Source: Fodinibius roseus | GTDB lineage: Bacteria > Bacteroidota > Rhodothermia > Balneolales > Balneolaceae | Reading direction: 5' to 3' | NCBI RefSeq assembly: GCF_900129315.1 | Contig: NZ_FQUS01000007.1 | Location: 62,001-126,000 of the forward strand | Length of the DNA: 64,000 nucleotides | Part shown: piece after piece, positions 17,329-26,464 of the stretch | How positions within the stretch are numbered: the stretch's first letter is position 1 | How the letters are laid out: each line of letters begins with the position of its first letter | Made by a program: the position numbers and the translations under genes | The notes under the pieces: model-generated | Databases searched by the model: none | Seen by the model: only the letters and a program-made list of their open reading frames with translations | Told to the model about the DNA's origin: nothing

Positions 17329-18183
17329 ATGAAGTTACCGTTTGTTTTGGCAAAGCGTTTTGTGGCCGGTGAATCGTTTGAAGCCGCCGCACCCAAAGTT
17401 AAAGCACTGAATGAAAAAGGCATCAAGGTTACGCTGGACCTGCTGGGCGAAAATGTTGAAGACCGTGGAATGGCAGACGAGATGGTAGCCAACTATATAG
17501 GTCTGCTGGAAAATATCAGCACCGTCGACAGGATGGAGAGCTCCATTTCGATAAAGCTTACCATGCTGGGACTTGATATTGATATCGATTACTGCCGGAC
17601 TAATTTGTTTAAACTGCTGGATGTTGCTCGTGAACAGGACCAGTTTGTCCGGATCGACATGGAGGGGTCGGATTATACGCAGCATACCATTGACCTGTAT
17701 AAAGACGCTTTCAGGGAATACGGGAAGCATGTGGGCATTGTCATCCAGGCCTACCTGCATCGAACGAAGAACGACCTCACGGAACTGGCCGGGTTGGGGG
17801 CGGATGTGCGGCTGTGCAAGGGAGCCTATAACGAGCCGGAAGATATCGCTTTGCAGGATATGAGCAAGATCCGGGAAGCATTTAAAGATTATATGAAAAT
17901 ATTGCTTGACAAGACCCCCTGTCCGCGTATTGCTACCCACGATGATGAGCTGATTGACTGGACCCGTAAATACACCACAGACCAAGACATCGGTCCCTCG
18001 CGCTTTGAGTTCCAGATGCTGTACGGCCTGCGGCAGGAGACGATGGAACAGCTCACCCGGGAAGGATATCAAACCCGCATATATGTACCTTTTGGCACGA
18101 TGTGGCTTCCCTATTTCAAGCGCCGGCTGACGGAGCGCAAGGAAAATATTTGGTTCGTACTTTCTACCTTGTTCAAGAAGTAA
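17329..18183 (+). CDS. Monofunctional proline dehydrogenase
   Basis: FAD enzyme of the PutA/PRODH family that oxidises proline to pyrroline-5-carboxylate, the first step of proline use. Family motifs are KLPFVLAKRFVAGES at the start, KLTMLGLDID, VRIDMEGSDYT, VIQAYLHRT, RLCKGAYNEP, FEFQMLYGLR and the C-terminal RIYVPFGTMWLPYFKRRLTER, which holds the proline carboxylate-binding arginines. About 285 residues fits the short stand-alone type. A GTG six bases upstream (17323) is an alternative start. The partner P5C dehydrogenase is not in the window. Confidence 0.94.
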   Translation: MKLPFVLAKRFVAGESFEAAAPKVKALNEKGIKVTLDLLGENVEDRGMADEMVANYIGLLENISTVDRMESSISIKLTMLGLDIDIDYCRTNLFKLLDVAREQDQFVRIDMEGSDYTQHTIDLYKDAFREYGKHVGIVIQAYLHRTKNDLTELAGLGADVRLCKGAYNEPEDIALQDMSKIREAFKDYMKILLDKTPCPRIATHDDELIDWTRKYTTDQDIGPSRFEFQMLYGLRQETMEQLTREGYQTRIYVPFGTMWLPYFKRRLTERKENIWFVLSTLFKK

Positions 18184-18297
18184 AAGCAGGAGGACGGGGA
18201 TGAAAAGCAGAAGGGAAAAGAGAAGCAGCGGCCGTTCGCATGATTTTCACTTCTTTCTCCGCAGCCGGTTTCACAGAGCTACACACCTTATTTTGAT

Positions 18298-20454
18298 ATG
18301 TTAATGCAAATGGACATCAAACGGCTGAGGCTGATGCTGCCTCTCCTGGCGGGGGCTGGATTACTTTTTATTCCCCTGGCGGGGGATTTTCATATCGAGT
18401 CGGCCATTCTGGCATCGCTGGCGGGTTGTTTTTGGGCCGGTCTCAGGGCATGTGGTCACAGCCGGCAGAAAAGTGACTTTTATTCGGCCCTGACCGTAGC
18501 CGGTTATCTGTATGTGGGGGGACTGCCGCTTGCGGTGAATGCGCTTGCCGGCGGCTGTTTTTCCGTCCACGGGCTGGCTTTCTGGCTTATTTATCCGCTA
18601 CCCAGCGTCTTTTTCGGCTATGCTGTGGGACGATTGGCAAGAAAATGGGGGCTGTGGTACCGGCGGACCGCAACCACCGTCATTTTGTTGATCATCGGAG
18701 TCGGGGTCTTACTGGTTGAGTTTTTTAATTACCCGCAGCTGTATTTTTTTAACCACGTTTGGGGAGGCTGGGCAGGCCCTATTTACGATGAGGCGATCAC
18801 GGTCAGCGGCGCTGCGTTTTTTTTCCGGTCGATGACGGGACTCTGGGCACTGCTGCTCTGGCATATTCCATCCGCCGGAAGCGATAGGCTTGCTGTGTGG
18901 ATCGTCGGGATCTCCGCCGTGGGCCTGGGAGTTGGTTACACGCAGCTGGCCGAGACCGGCATTATATCTCCCCCCTCGTATATCCAGGCCGTTCTGGGGG
19001 GGAGCCTGGAAACCGAGCACTTTCAACTCTATTACGACCGGGAGTATTACAGCGATTACGAAATCCGCATGCTGGCCCGTGAGCATGAATTCTACCTGGA
19101 GCGGATTTCTGATAAGCTTAAACTGAATCCGGCTGACTTTAGTCACAAAATCGAAAGCTATCTATATGCTCATCCCTGGCAAAAGAAGCGATTGGTGGGA
19201 GCAAAGTTTACCAGCTTTGTGCCGGTGTGGTTGGCCCGGGATCAACTGCACATAGCCAAACAACAGATCACAGGAAGCCTCAAGCACGAGCTGGTGCATG
19301 TGGCCGCCAAGCAGTTCGGCAACGCGCTGCTCAATGCCAGCTGGAGCATTGGTCTGGTAGAGGGACTGGCGGTTGCGGTAGACGGGGGGTCGTCGCCCAC
19401 CACGACGGTCGACCAGATGGTAGCCGCTGAAAAACCGTATCCCGGCCCCGAAGCCCTGCGGCAAGCGTTGTCCCCGTGGGGATTTTACAGCGGGCGATCC
19501 GGCGTGAACTATATGACCGGCGGTTCGTTTGTGCAGTATTTGCTGGACCGGTATCCCGCTGAACATATTAAAGAGGCCTATCGCACCGGGGATGTCGGGG
19601 ACGCTTATCCGCAGGACTGGCAGCTATTGGTCGGGGGATGGCACCGTCACCTGGATTCCGTAGCAGTTGATTCGACAGACCGGCGGAATGCCCGGCAACT
19701 TTTTTCTATACCGTCCCTGTTGGAGCAGCGGTGTCCCCATGTCGTATCAGCCTTTGCTTCCGCGTGGGATAATTACCGGTACTACCGGGCCGCAGGTGAT
19801 ACGGCAGAAGCCCTGGTTGCGCTTGACCGGGCGCTGGTCGAATCCGATAGCCTCCCGTCCATCCAGGCGGAGTGGAGCTACCGACACCTCGAAGCCGGAG
19901 AACCTGGCGCGGTTCGCAGGGTCGCCTCGTTAAAGGATACAACACTGGACCTGCAGCTGTTGTATGCGGACGCTTTTGCCCTGATCGGTAATCGGGAGCA
20001 GGCCAGGGCCCATGTAGAACAAGCCCGAACTATTTATGCCTCCGGTCCCGATACGCTGCGAAAAGAGGCGCTGGATACCCGCACGGGTAACCGGCAGTGG
20101 CAGATCTATCGCCGGTTGACGTACGGGCGGGAGCTGCCCGATTCCGCCACCTTTGACAAAGCGTTGTACCGCACGAAAATACGAGCGGTTCGGGCCTCCG
20201 TCGAACAGGAAGAATGGGCAAGCATGATGGGTTATGCCGAACAGCTGCTTGAGCATCCGTTGCGGGACGACTTTTTTGATGATTACCTGGCATTGATTCA
20301 TCATTTGTGCTTTCAGCGGGAGGATGAGGCTGCCCTGGAATGGATCCGGAAGTTAAGCCGCACCGGACTGAGGGACCGGCACCGGCAGCGATTGAACCGG
20401 GAAATCGATTGGCACTACTTTTTGAAAAACCGAGAAAATTTTGAAAAACCCTAA
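18298..20454 (+). CDS. Membrane-anchored gluzincin-type metallopeptidase with C-terminal helical repeats
   Basis: 718 residues. About seven hydrophobic segments occupy residues 1-215. A soluble domain follows with HELVH at residues 330-334 and a glutamate at 355 in GLVEGLAVAV, the spacing expected of a gluzincin zinc site (HExxH then E about 20 residues on). This matches the Peptidase MA-like superfamily. From about 480 on, alanine-rich helical pairs look like TPR-type repeats. It would face the periplasm if the membrane part is even-numbered. The natural substrate is unknown. It stands alone between proline dehydrogenase and ompA. Confidence 0.72.
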   Translation: MLMQMDIKRLRLMLPLLAGAGLLFIPLAGDFHIESAILASLAGCFWAGLRACGHSRQKSDFYSALTVAGYLYVGGLPLAVNALAGGCFSVHGLAFWLIYPLPSVFFGYAVGRLARKWGLWYRRTATTVILLIIGVGVLLVEFFNYPQLYFFNHVWGGWAGPIYDEAITVSGAAFFFRSMTGLWALLLWHIPSAGSDRLAVWIVGISAVGLGVGYTQLAETGIISPPSYIQAVLGGSLETEHFQLYYDREYYSDYEIRMLAREHEFYLERISDKLKLNPADFSHKIESYLYAHPWQKKRLVGAKFTSFVPVWLARDQLHIAKQQITGSLKHELVHVAAKQFGNALLNASWSIGLVEGLAVAVDGGSSPTTTVDQMVAAEKPYPGPEALRQALSPWGFYSGRSGVNYMTGGSFVQYLLDRYPAEHIKEAYRTGDVGDAYPQDWQLLVGGWHRHLDSVAVDSTDRRNARQLFSIPSLLEQRCPHVVSAFASAWDNYRYYRAAGDTAEALVALDRALVESDSLPSIQAEWSYRHLEAGEPGAVRRVASLKDTTLDLQLLYADAFALIGNREQARAHVEQARTIYASGPDTLRKEALDTRTGNRQWQIYRRLTYGRELPDSATFDKALYRTKIRAVRASVEQEEWASMMGYAEQLLEHPLRDDFFDDYLALIHHLCFQREDEAALEWIRKLSRTGLRDRHRQRLNREIDWHYFLKNRENFEKP

Positions 20455-20957
20455 AGCCGGAAATGCCGCTTCGGCTATAAGTAGTCAAGACAATCTGTAT
20501 TTGGTTTATTAAGATAAACTATGTAAGATAGGTCAGTGACTGGTTCAAATGAAGAGGTGAAACTTCGTTTCAACCGGCCAGGGAGATCATGCTGTTATTT
20601 ACAAAATCTGCTATGCCTTTAGCTGGGATGGAGTTAGCCTTTTTAGTAAAAGTTCCGGCGATGCATGACAGGAAGAGAAATTCGCTCATTTACAATTTAA
20701 TTTAATAAAGAATTAAAGCACCTGTGTGGGCAGTCGCTATGGAAGAGATCGATTTAAGGCTTTCTAAGTGCATTAAAAATAATAACTTAGCTATTATAAA
20801 GGAGTCAGCGGACAGGTTGAAAAAAAATATTGTTAATATTTAGAAAAATTAGGGAACTTATGAGCTGTATTGAGCTTTTAATTAAACGTTACAACGTCAA
20901 AATTAAATAATCGGAATCAGGCGTTGGCCTGAATTATAATTAATCTTAGGAGGTTTT
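20455..20957. other. Long leader region upstream of the OmpA gene
   Basis: About 500 bp without a gene. The last 250 bp are strongly AT-rich and should carry the ompA promoter and a long 5' leader. No element matches the dispersed palindromic repeat convincingly. Confidence 0.45.
20948..20953 (+). promoter_or_regulatory. Strong Shine-Dalgarno site of the OmpA gene
   Basis: AGGAGG ends four bases before the ATG at 20958. Most genes in this window lack a clear site, as is usual in Bacteroidota, so this perfect match fits a very highly translated surface protein and fixes the start. Confidence 0.75.
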
Positions 20958-22391
20958 ATGTTAAAGAAGCTACTTTTAGCCGCAACCATGTTATGCCTAT
21001 TTGTGCCTGCCTTGCACGCACAAACGGAGGATCATCCAACGTGGATGAGCATCCATCTCGGGCATAACGAATATGATGGTGATCTCGGGAATGAGATGCT
21101 TGAGTATGAGGTCGATACAGACTGGTCTGCAGGTATTGGGTTACACCAGTATTTGAGCCCGTCTTTCGATTTTGATGCCATTCTGGAATACGGATACCTG
21201 GATTATAAAAACCAGGAAGATCCGAATGATGTCAAAGCTCACAACAGCTTTGGTACGAAGTATGTAAATGCCAACCTCATGCTGCGATATAAGTTGGCAA
21301 ACGGATATATTTTTAGCCAGAATGCAACCTTACAGCCATTCCTGGCTGCAGGTGTTGGTGTTACTCCCTACTTTGGTGGTAGCGACAATATCTATGAAAA
21401 TCCTACTGGCCCCGTCAATGATATCGACAGCCGGATAGGATTGGGTATTCCCCTTGCCGCCGGGTTTGATATCAGCTTATCCGAGAAGACAAAGTTATTC
21501 TTAAAAGCCACCTATAACCGTACCTTCGTTGATGGATTTGACGGTCAGGCCGGCAGTGGCGCAAGTAACATCGATGGCAAAAGCCACGATGATTTCTTAG
21601 TGACTTCTGTTGGATTCAAGTTTAACATTAGTCCTGATCCCGACGCCGACGGCGACGGCATCCCCGACGATGAGGATCGCTGTCCGCAAACCCCCGGACC
21701 GGAAGAATTCGATGGCTGTCCTGACACGGATGGCGACGGTATTCCGGATATAGATGATCGTTGTCCTGAAGAGCCGGGCGAAGCTGAATTTGACGGCTGC
21801 CCTGACACCGACGGCGACGGCATCCCCGATTATGAGGATGAATGTCCTGAAGAGCCGGGCGAAGCTGAATTTAACGGCTGCCCCGACACGGATGGCGACG
21901 GTATTCCTGACAAAGATGATAATTGTCCTGAAGAGCCGGGCGAAGCTGAATTTGACGGCTGTCCTGACACCGACGGCGACGGCATCCCCGACTACGAGGA
22001 TGAATGTCCTGAAGAGCCGGGTCCCGCATCCAATAACGGTTGTCCGCAAGTTGACTTCGACTTTGAAGATGTGAACTTCGGATTCGATCAGACAAATATC
22101 GAGCAGCAGTTCGAAAGCGAACTGAATCGTCTGGCCGATGAACTGATTGATAACACCGATCTCAAAGCAACCTTGAGAGGTCACGCCGACCGTATCGGAC
22201 CTGCGCAGTATAACTTGCGCCTGTCTCAGCGTCGAGCCGAGTCTGTCAAGAGTTATCTTGAGGGACAAGGTGTAAGCGGTGACCGCATCTTTACCGAAGG
22301 CCTGGGTGAATCTCAGCCTCTGATTGAGAATGCGAACCGAGAAGAACGTCGACAAAACCGTCGAGTAGAAATCGAGGTAGAGCAATTGTAA
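20958..22391 (+). CDS. OmpA family protein with thrombospondin type-3 repeats
   Basis: 477 residues, three parts. A signal peptide (to ...PALHAQ, residue 22) and an outer-membrane barrel occupy residues 23-225. Five calcium-binding type-3 repeats of 27 residues follow (about 229-363), each with D-x-D-G-D-G-I-P-D and a conserved Cys pair. A peptidoglycan-binding OmpA domain ends the protein (about 370-477, with LRGHADRIGPAQYN and NRRVEIEVEQL). It should anchor the outer membrane to the cell wall. A strong ribosome site and a strong terminator fit high expression as a single gene. Confidence 0.95.
   Translation: MLKKLLLAATMLCLFVPALHAQTEDHPTWMSIHLGHNEYDGDLGNEMLEYEVDTDWSAGIGLHQYLSPSFDFDAILEYGYLDYKNQEDPNDVKAHNSFGTKYVNANLMLRYKLANGYIFSQNATLQPFLAAGVGVTPYFGGSDNIYENPTGPVNDIDSRIGLGIPLAAGFDISLSEKTKLFLKATYNRTFVDGFDGQAGSGASNIDGKSHDDFLVTSVGFKFNISPDPDADGDGIPDDEDRCPQTPGPEEFDGCPDTDGDGIPDIDDRCPEEPGEAEFDGCPDTDGDGIPDYEDECPEEPGEAEFNGCPDTDGDGIPDKDDNCPEEPGEAEFDGCPDTDGDGIPDYEDECPEEPGPASNNGCPQVDFDFEDVNFGFDQTNIEQQFESELNRLADELIDNTDLKATLRGHADRIGPAQYNLRLSQRRAESVKSYLEGQGVSGDRIFTEGLGESQPLIENANREERRQNRRVEIEVEQL
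21642..22046 (+). repeat. Five tandem 81-bp repeats inside the OmpA gene
   Basis: Units start at 21642, 21723, 21804, 21885 and 21966. The inner units share long identical DNA stretches (for example GAAGAGCCGGGCGAAGCTGA), beyond what the protein repeat requires. Two codon variants alternate (GACACGGATGGCGACGGT and GACACCGACGGCGACGGC), which points to recent duplication of a two-unit block. Confidence 0.85.
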
Positions 22392-22417
22392 CGCACAAAA
22401 AGCTCAAAAACTGAAGA

Positions 22418-22450
22418 AAGGCCCCGCTTTAATTAGCGGGGCCTTTTTTT
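22418..22450 (+). terminator. Rho-independent terminator after the OmpA gene
   Basis: AAGGCCCCGC (22418-22427) pairs perfectly with GCGGGGCCTT (22436-22445) across an eight-base loop and is followed by a run of T. This is the clearest intrinsic terminator in the window. Confidence 0.93.
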
Positions 22451-22589
22451 ATTTATAGGGAGTTTTTGTAATGTGATTCTGCAAAGCTCTTTAACCCGAA
22501 TTTCTTGGTGAATAATCCGGTTTAACCATATACGTATCAGCATGAGAAATACTGGTTAGGATAATCCGGGCCAAATAACAGATTAAGCT

Positions 22590-23369
22590 ATGAGACTTTG
22601 GATTGTAACACTCTGGTTCGTAATCAGCGTCATCGGTAATCCTGCGATGGCCACTTCTCTCACAGATGATTCAACACTGGTTGTTGTCTCTTACAATATC
22701 AAAGCTGGACGAGGAATGGATGGCCAATTGAATCTTCGCCGCACGGCAGATGTGATTAACCGATTGAATCCTGATATTGTTTTTCTCCAGGAAGTTGACA
22801 GTGTGACTCATCGAACCGAAGAAGTCGATCAAATGATGAAATTGGGAGAATGGACGAATATGAAGCCTGTTTTTGGAGCGCATCGGCCGTATGATGGTGG
22901 AGCGTACGGTAATGGAATACTCACGAATATCCCCATCAAGAAGCAACAAATACACCAGTTGCCAATGACAGCAAAACCACTCACGGCTTTATCTGTTCAA
23001 CTTCTTAATAAAGACTGGGAATCACCTATCTGGATTACTGGGATTCATTTGTATATGACTGCAGAACAGCGCATGGCCCAGGCAAAAAAGCTTAATAAAA
23101 TTCATCAGGATTATATAGTACCTGTGATCATCGGAGGTGATTTTAATTCTACCGCAGATTCCCAAGTTATGAGATATCTGTCCGAACAATGGCAAATTCC
23201 CGCTAAGAAGGGCAATTCCGGCACGTATCCCGCCGATGACCCCGTAAAAGAAATTGACTACATCATATTTAAGCCCAACAAATATTTTAAGGTTCTCGAA
23301 TCTTATGTAGCGGAAATTCCTCTTGCTTCGGACCACCGCCCCTATGTACTCAAGCTAAAGCTTAAGTAA
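22590..23369 (+). CDS. Exported endonuclease/exonuclease/phosphatase (EEP) family protein
   Basis: 259 residues with a signal peptide (to about ...NPAMA). EEP-fold motifs are in order: SYNIKAG near residue 34, the catalytic LQEVD near residue 67, GGDFNSTADS near residue 188, and the terminal ASDHRPYVL with the catalytic Asp-His. Family members cleave phosphodiester or phosphomonoester bonds in nucleic acids, phospholipids or inositol phosphates; export suggests an extracellular or periplasmic substrate. Base composition is somewhat lower in G+C than that of its neighbours. It stands alone and is convergent with the next gene. Confidence 0.88.
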   Translation: MRLWIVTLWFVISVIGNPAMATSLTDDSTLVVVSYNIKAGRGMDGQLNLRRTADVINRLNPDIVFLQEVDSVTHRTEEVDQMMKLGEWTNMKPVFGAHRPYDGGAYGNGILTNIPIKKQQIHQLPMTAKPLTALSVQLLNKDWESPIWITGIHLYMTAEQRMAQAKKLNKIHQDYIVPVIIGGDFNSTADSQVMRYLSEQWQIPAKKGNSGTYPADDPVKEIDYIIFKPNKYFKVLESYVAEIPLASDHRPYVLKLKLK

Positions 23370-23632
23370 TACTTAACCGCTTATTTTGCATCTATTCGTC
23401 GTGAATAATCAATGAGCCAGTCAACTGACCAGCACAGCCAATATTTGTCGTATAAGGGGCGGTTATGTAAAGCAGTCAACGGGTGTCGGCGAGGTCTGTC
23501 CCCTTTATGCGTATTCTAAATGAATCCCAGGGCGATAACCAAGCAGCTATCATCTAATATCCGCAGGCAATAAATAAAAAGAGCCAAAAAAGCACAGTAT
23601 ATTCAATAAGTATATTTGTTAGGTAATCCGGG

Positions 23633-25606
23633 TCAAAGGGTGAGCGAAGCTTTGATCACAAATTGCAGTGCCTTGTCCAGTCCCAGCGTGTGGTAGCGGA
23701 CTTCGGTATTCAGGAGGTTCCGCACGGAAAAAGTGGTTGCCAGCCGCTGATTCCAAAACCATTTTTTGGCGGTTATATCCACCTTCAGGAAGGAGGGAGT
23801 TCTCGTACGGAAGGTCCCGTATTGCAGCGGGTATTGGGGCTGGAGCGACCGATAGCGTTTGCCGTCAAGATTTTGATATTCTTTCCACTGTGATGAACTT
23901 CGATAGGCGGTCAGCAGGGAAAACGACAGATCGCTGGCGGGCTGAATGTTGAATTCATAGGTCATGCGGTTTTGCGGGGTCTGCTGCCAGTACGAGCGGT
24001 AGCGGTTCGTGCCGCTCAGCGTATACTGCATCATCACATTGAACTGGTGGCTCAGCCTGGAATTCAGTTGCTGGGAAAGTCCCAGCCGAAGGTTGAAGCG
24101 GTTTCCCTCTTCAGAGGTGAATTCGAGATCCTGTGGCTGGGTATACAGCCCCTGAAACTGCTGCTCATGAAGAGCCACCACCTGCCAGGGTATATTCAAT
24201 GCATAGTGATGGAGGGCCTGCCCCTTAAAGTGAAAGGATGTTGAGGGCGCGAGTCGAATGCGGTTGGTCAATTGAATACTCCCCGCTCTATTCCTTTGGG
24301 AGCTGATGGGCGTGTCAATACCGATCCCCAGCTGTGAATAAAGCGTATAGCCGTGTCTGTACCAGTAGGTACTGCTCTGCTGCCGGTAATAGAGCAGCTC
24401 GTCGTAATCAATATCCCCCTCTACGGTCCAGCCGTCCGTAAGCTGGTGCCGGGAGCTGAGGGAGAAAGAGGCCGCGGTTTCACGGGCAGCAATATCTACA
24501 TTCAAATCCGCATCAAGGGTGTGACGGGCATGGAGCCGTGCATGGAGCGATCCGAACAAGGTAGCAACGACCTGCTGACTCTCCATCTGCAACCCGCGGG
24601 TATCGCTAATCTCAAGTGAAGCGCCGGACCTGAACCGCATGTTATGTTGCCGGTAGCGGGAGGATAGCGAAAAGTGGTGGCTCAGCTGCTGCCAGTCGAA
24701 GTCATAGCCTTTGTTATTGAGCCGGTAATCCATGAACTTCCGATGGGCCAGATAGCGTCCGCTGACCTTCCAGGGACCGGATTCCCGCGCTGCCTGTACC
24801 GCCAGCTGGCGATAGCCGGTGAGCGAAGGTACTTCCCGTCCAAACGGCTGGAAAAAGACGTATTCTTCATTATTGCTCGATAATCCGCGGGCTCTGATGT
24901 TCCAGCGGTCGGACTGATAGCCGATTTCGGCAAGCCCGTTTGTTACGGTGGTTTTGACCGCATGCCAGACGTTGTCCACATACGAATAATTTCCGATGCG
25001 ATGGTGATTATTCAAGTTTGTCGGCTGATGCTGCCGCAGGGAAAACTGTCCCCGGGCATACCAGCCGGAGGATCGATAGGCGAACCCGGAAAAATAATGA
25101 GGTCCCCTGCGGTCGATATTGGGGGTTACCTTTGACGAATCGTAGCTCCACGGTCCCGGATCTTCTATCTGGTTGCCGACGGTAAAGGATCCGTAGACAC
25201 TTAGCCCGCTGTCCGGCCGGGGGGTATGCAGGTTGAGATACCCCGCCCGGCTTAACGTTTGGTTATATACCCGGGGTTCGGAGCTGTAGCTTATCCGGCT
25301 GATCTGCTCTATGGACGAGGGCAGCATGTTTAGATTTTGCCAGTTAAAAAAAGAGAAATCAATGGGAATGTCATCCAGGTATATCGTGGGCTGGGGACCG
25401 TAGAACCCGTACAAGCCGGTGTTTACGCGGTAGGTGAACCCGTCCGTCGTTACTGCATCCCACTCGGGGATGGTATGCAACAGGTCGTTGGGATTGATGA
25501 GTATGGAGGTGTTCAGGCTATCGCGCTTTTCGGCGGAGTATTGAGCTGTGCTCTGCCAGGGCAGGCAACAGAGAAATACCAGTATGCTGAGTAGTAATCG
25601 GATCAT
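23633..25606 (-). CDS. TonB-dependent-receptor-like outer-membrane protein
   Basis: 657 residues with a signal peptide (to ...QSTAQ). The N-terminal region has a compact plug-like segment (PTIYLDDIPIDFSFF, then LPSSIEQISRISYSSEPRVY), after which the protein is a long barrel with many aromatic strand ends. There is no N-terminal carboxypeptidase-like or STN domain, and the C-terminal NLLNTEVRYHTLGLD stretch resembles other TonB receptors. The substrate is unknown. Its start overlaps the stop of the upstream gene by four bases, so the two are coupled and probably act together at the outer membrane. Confidence 0.78.
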   Translation of the reverse strand: MIRLLLSILVFLCCLPWQSTAQYSAEKRDSLNTSILINPNDLLHTIPEWDAVTTDGFTYRVNTGLYGFYGPQPTIYLDDIPIDFSFFNWQNLNMLPSSIEQISRISYSSEPRVYNQTLSRAGYLNLHTPRPDSGLSVYGSFTVGNQIEDPGPWSYDSSKVTPNIDRRGPHYFSGFAYRSSGWYARGQFSLRQHQPTNLNNHHRIGNYSYVDNVWHAVKTTVTNGLAEIGYQSDRWNIRARGLSSNNEEYVFFQPFGREVPSLTGYRQLAVQAARESGPWKVSGRYLAHRKFMDYRLNNKGYDFDWQQLSHHFSLSSRYRQHNMRFRSGASLEISDTRGLQMESQQVVATLFGSLHARLHARHTLDADLNVDIAARETAASFSLSSRHQLTDGWTVEGDIDYDELLYYRQQSSTYWYRHGYTLYSQLGIGIDTPISSQRNRAGSIQLTNRIRLAPSTSFHFKGQALHHYALNIPWQVVALHEQQFQGLYTQPQDLEFTSEEGNRFNLRLGLSQQLNSRLSHQFNVMMQYTLSGTNRYRSYWQQTPQNRMTYEFNIQPASDLSFSLLTAYRSSSQWKEYQNLDGKRYRSLQPQYPLQYGTFRTRTPSFLKVDITAKKWFWNQRLATTFSVRNLLNTEVRYHTLGLDKALQFVIKASLTL

Positions 25607-26217
25607 TGCAGAAAGTTTTTAAGCCAGGAAGGGGTGGCGAATGAACGGCTGATCCCGAAGGAGATCAGTCCCACGGACAGGGGATGATAGGTCAGGGTCC
25701 GGTTGTAGGCAAAGCCGGAGTGAATACGCCACGGGCTGTTTCCCGGGCTATATTCCAGGCGCGCAATCAGTTCATAGGCGAATTCGCTTTCATGGGGATC
25801 AAACGGGTATGCTGCCCAGCCGTTTGTCGGGGGATAGACCTTGGGGTTGTCGAAGGAGATGAAGTTGTTGCCAAAGCGCAGTCCGGGCGCCAGTGTCAGT
25901 CCCCGGTAAAGCGTAAAAGGGTACTCCCATCCGATATAAATGAAATAGGATGAAAAGTCGGCCTCCCCGTAATCCGGGTTTGCAACATTATAATCGGTAT
26001 AGCGCAGGCCCGCCTCCAGGTTGCCTGCATGATAGGTTACCCGGGTGCCGAGATGCAGGCTCGGCGAGCTTTCCCAGTTGTCGGTAAACGCATTTTGCAG
26101 AACCGATACGGCGCTGTTTGCATCCACAGTGAAGCGCTCGTAGCTTCCCTCCTGCGTATAGCCCGCCCGGGCCGCAAGGAACAGGAAAAAACCGAGGATA
26201 ACTACTTTTTTTATCAT
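25603..26217 (-). CDS. Predicted small outer-membrane barrel protein, unknown function
   Basis: About 204 residues from MIKKVVILGFF, chosen because it starts a signal peptide ending near ...RAGYTQ; the frame runs 19 codons further upstream. The mature protein is rich in aromatic residues and alternating strands (LHLGTRVTYHAGNLEAGLRY, FIYIGWEYPF, LAPGLRFGNN), as in small outer-membrane barrels. No family is recognised. It overlaps the receptor-like gene by an ATGA, so it is the first gene of a two-gene operon. Confidence 0.62.
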   Translation of the reverse strand: MIKKVVILGFFLFLAARAGYTQEGSYERFTVDANSAVSVLQNAFTDNWESSPSLHLGTRVTYHAGNLEAGLRYTDYNVANPDYGEADFSSYFIYIGWEYPFTLYRGLTLAPGLRFGNNFISFDNPKVYPPTNGWAAYPFDPHESEFAYELIARLEYSPGNSPWRIHSGFAYNRTLTYHPLSVGLISFGISRSFATPSWLKNFLQ

Positions 26218-26464
26218 AATTTTTGGATGTCTGGGCCGCATTTTCGGCAAAAAAAAGTCTGAACGAGCGTGCACGGCAGATGCTGTGAAATCACTACTAT
26301 TAAAATGGCATGTGAATGCTTCACAGCGAGAGACTATCTCCCTTATGTTCAGTAAGGCCGTGGGAAATGATAAAAGTTACTGTACTATCAAATCCATCTA
26401 CAAATAAAATATAATTGGTTTTTGTAGTCAGGCGGCCGGCCTGTTGCCGGGGATATACTAACGA

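Noticed and set aside
21642-22046. Regularly spaced repeats resembling a CRISPR array
   Set aside because: The 81-bp units are in frame inside the OmpA gene and encode calcium-binding type-3 repeats; there are no unique spacers or cas genes.
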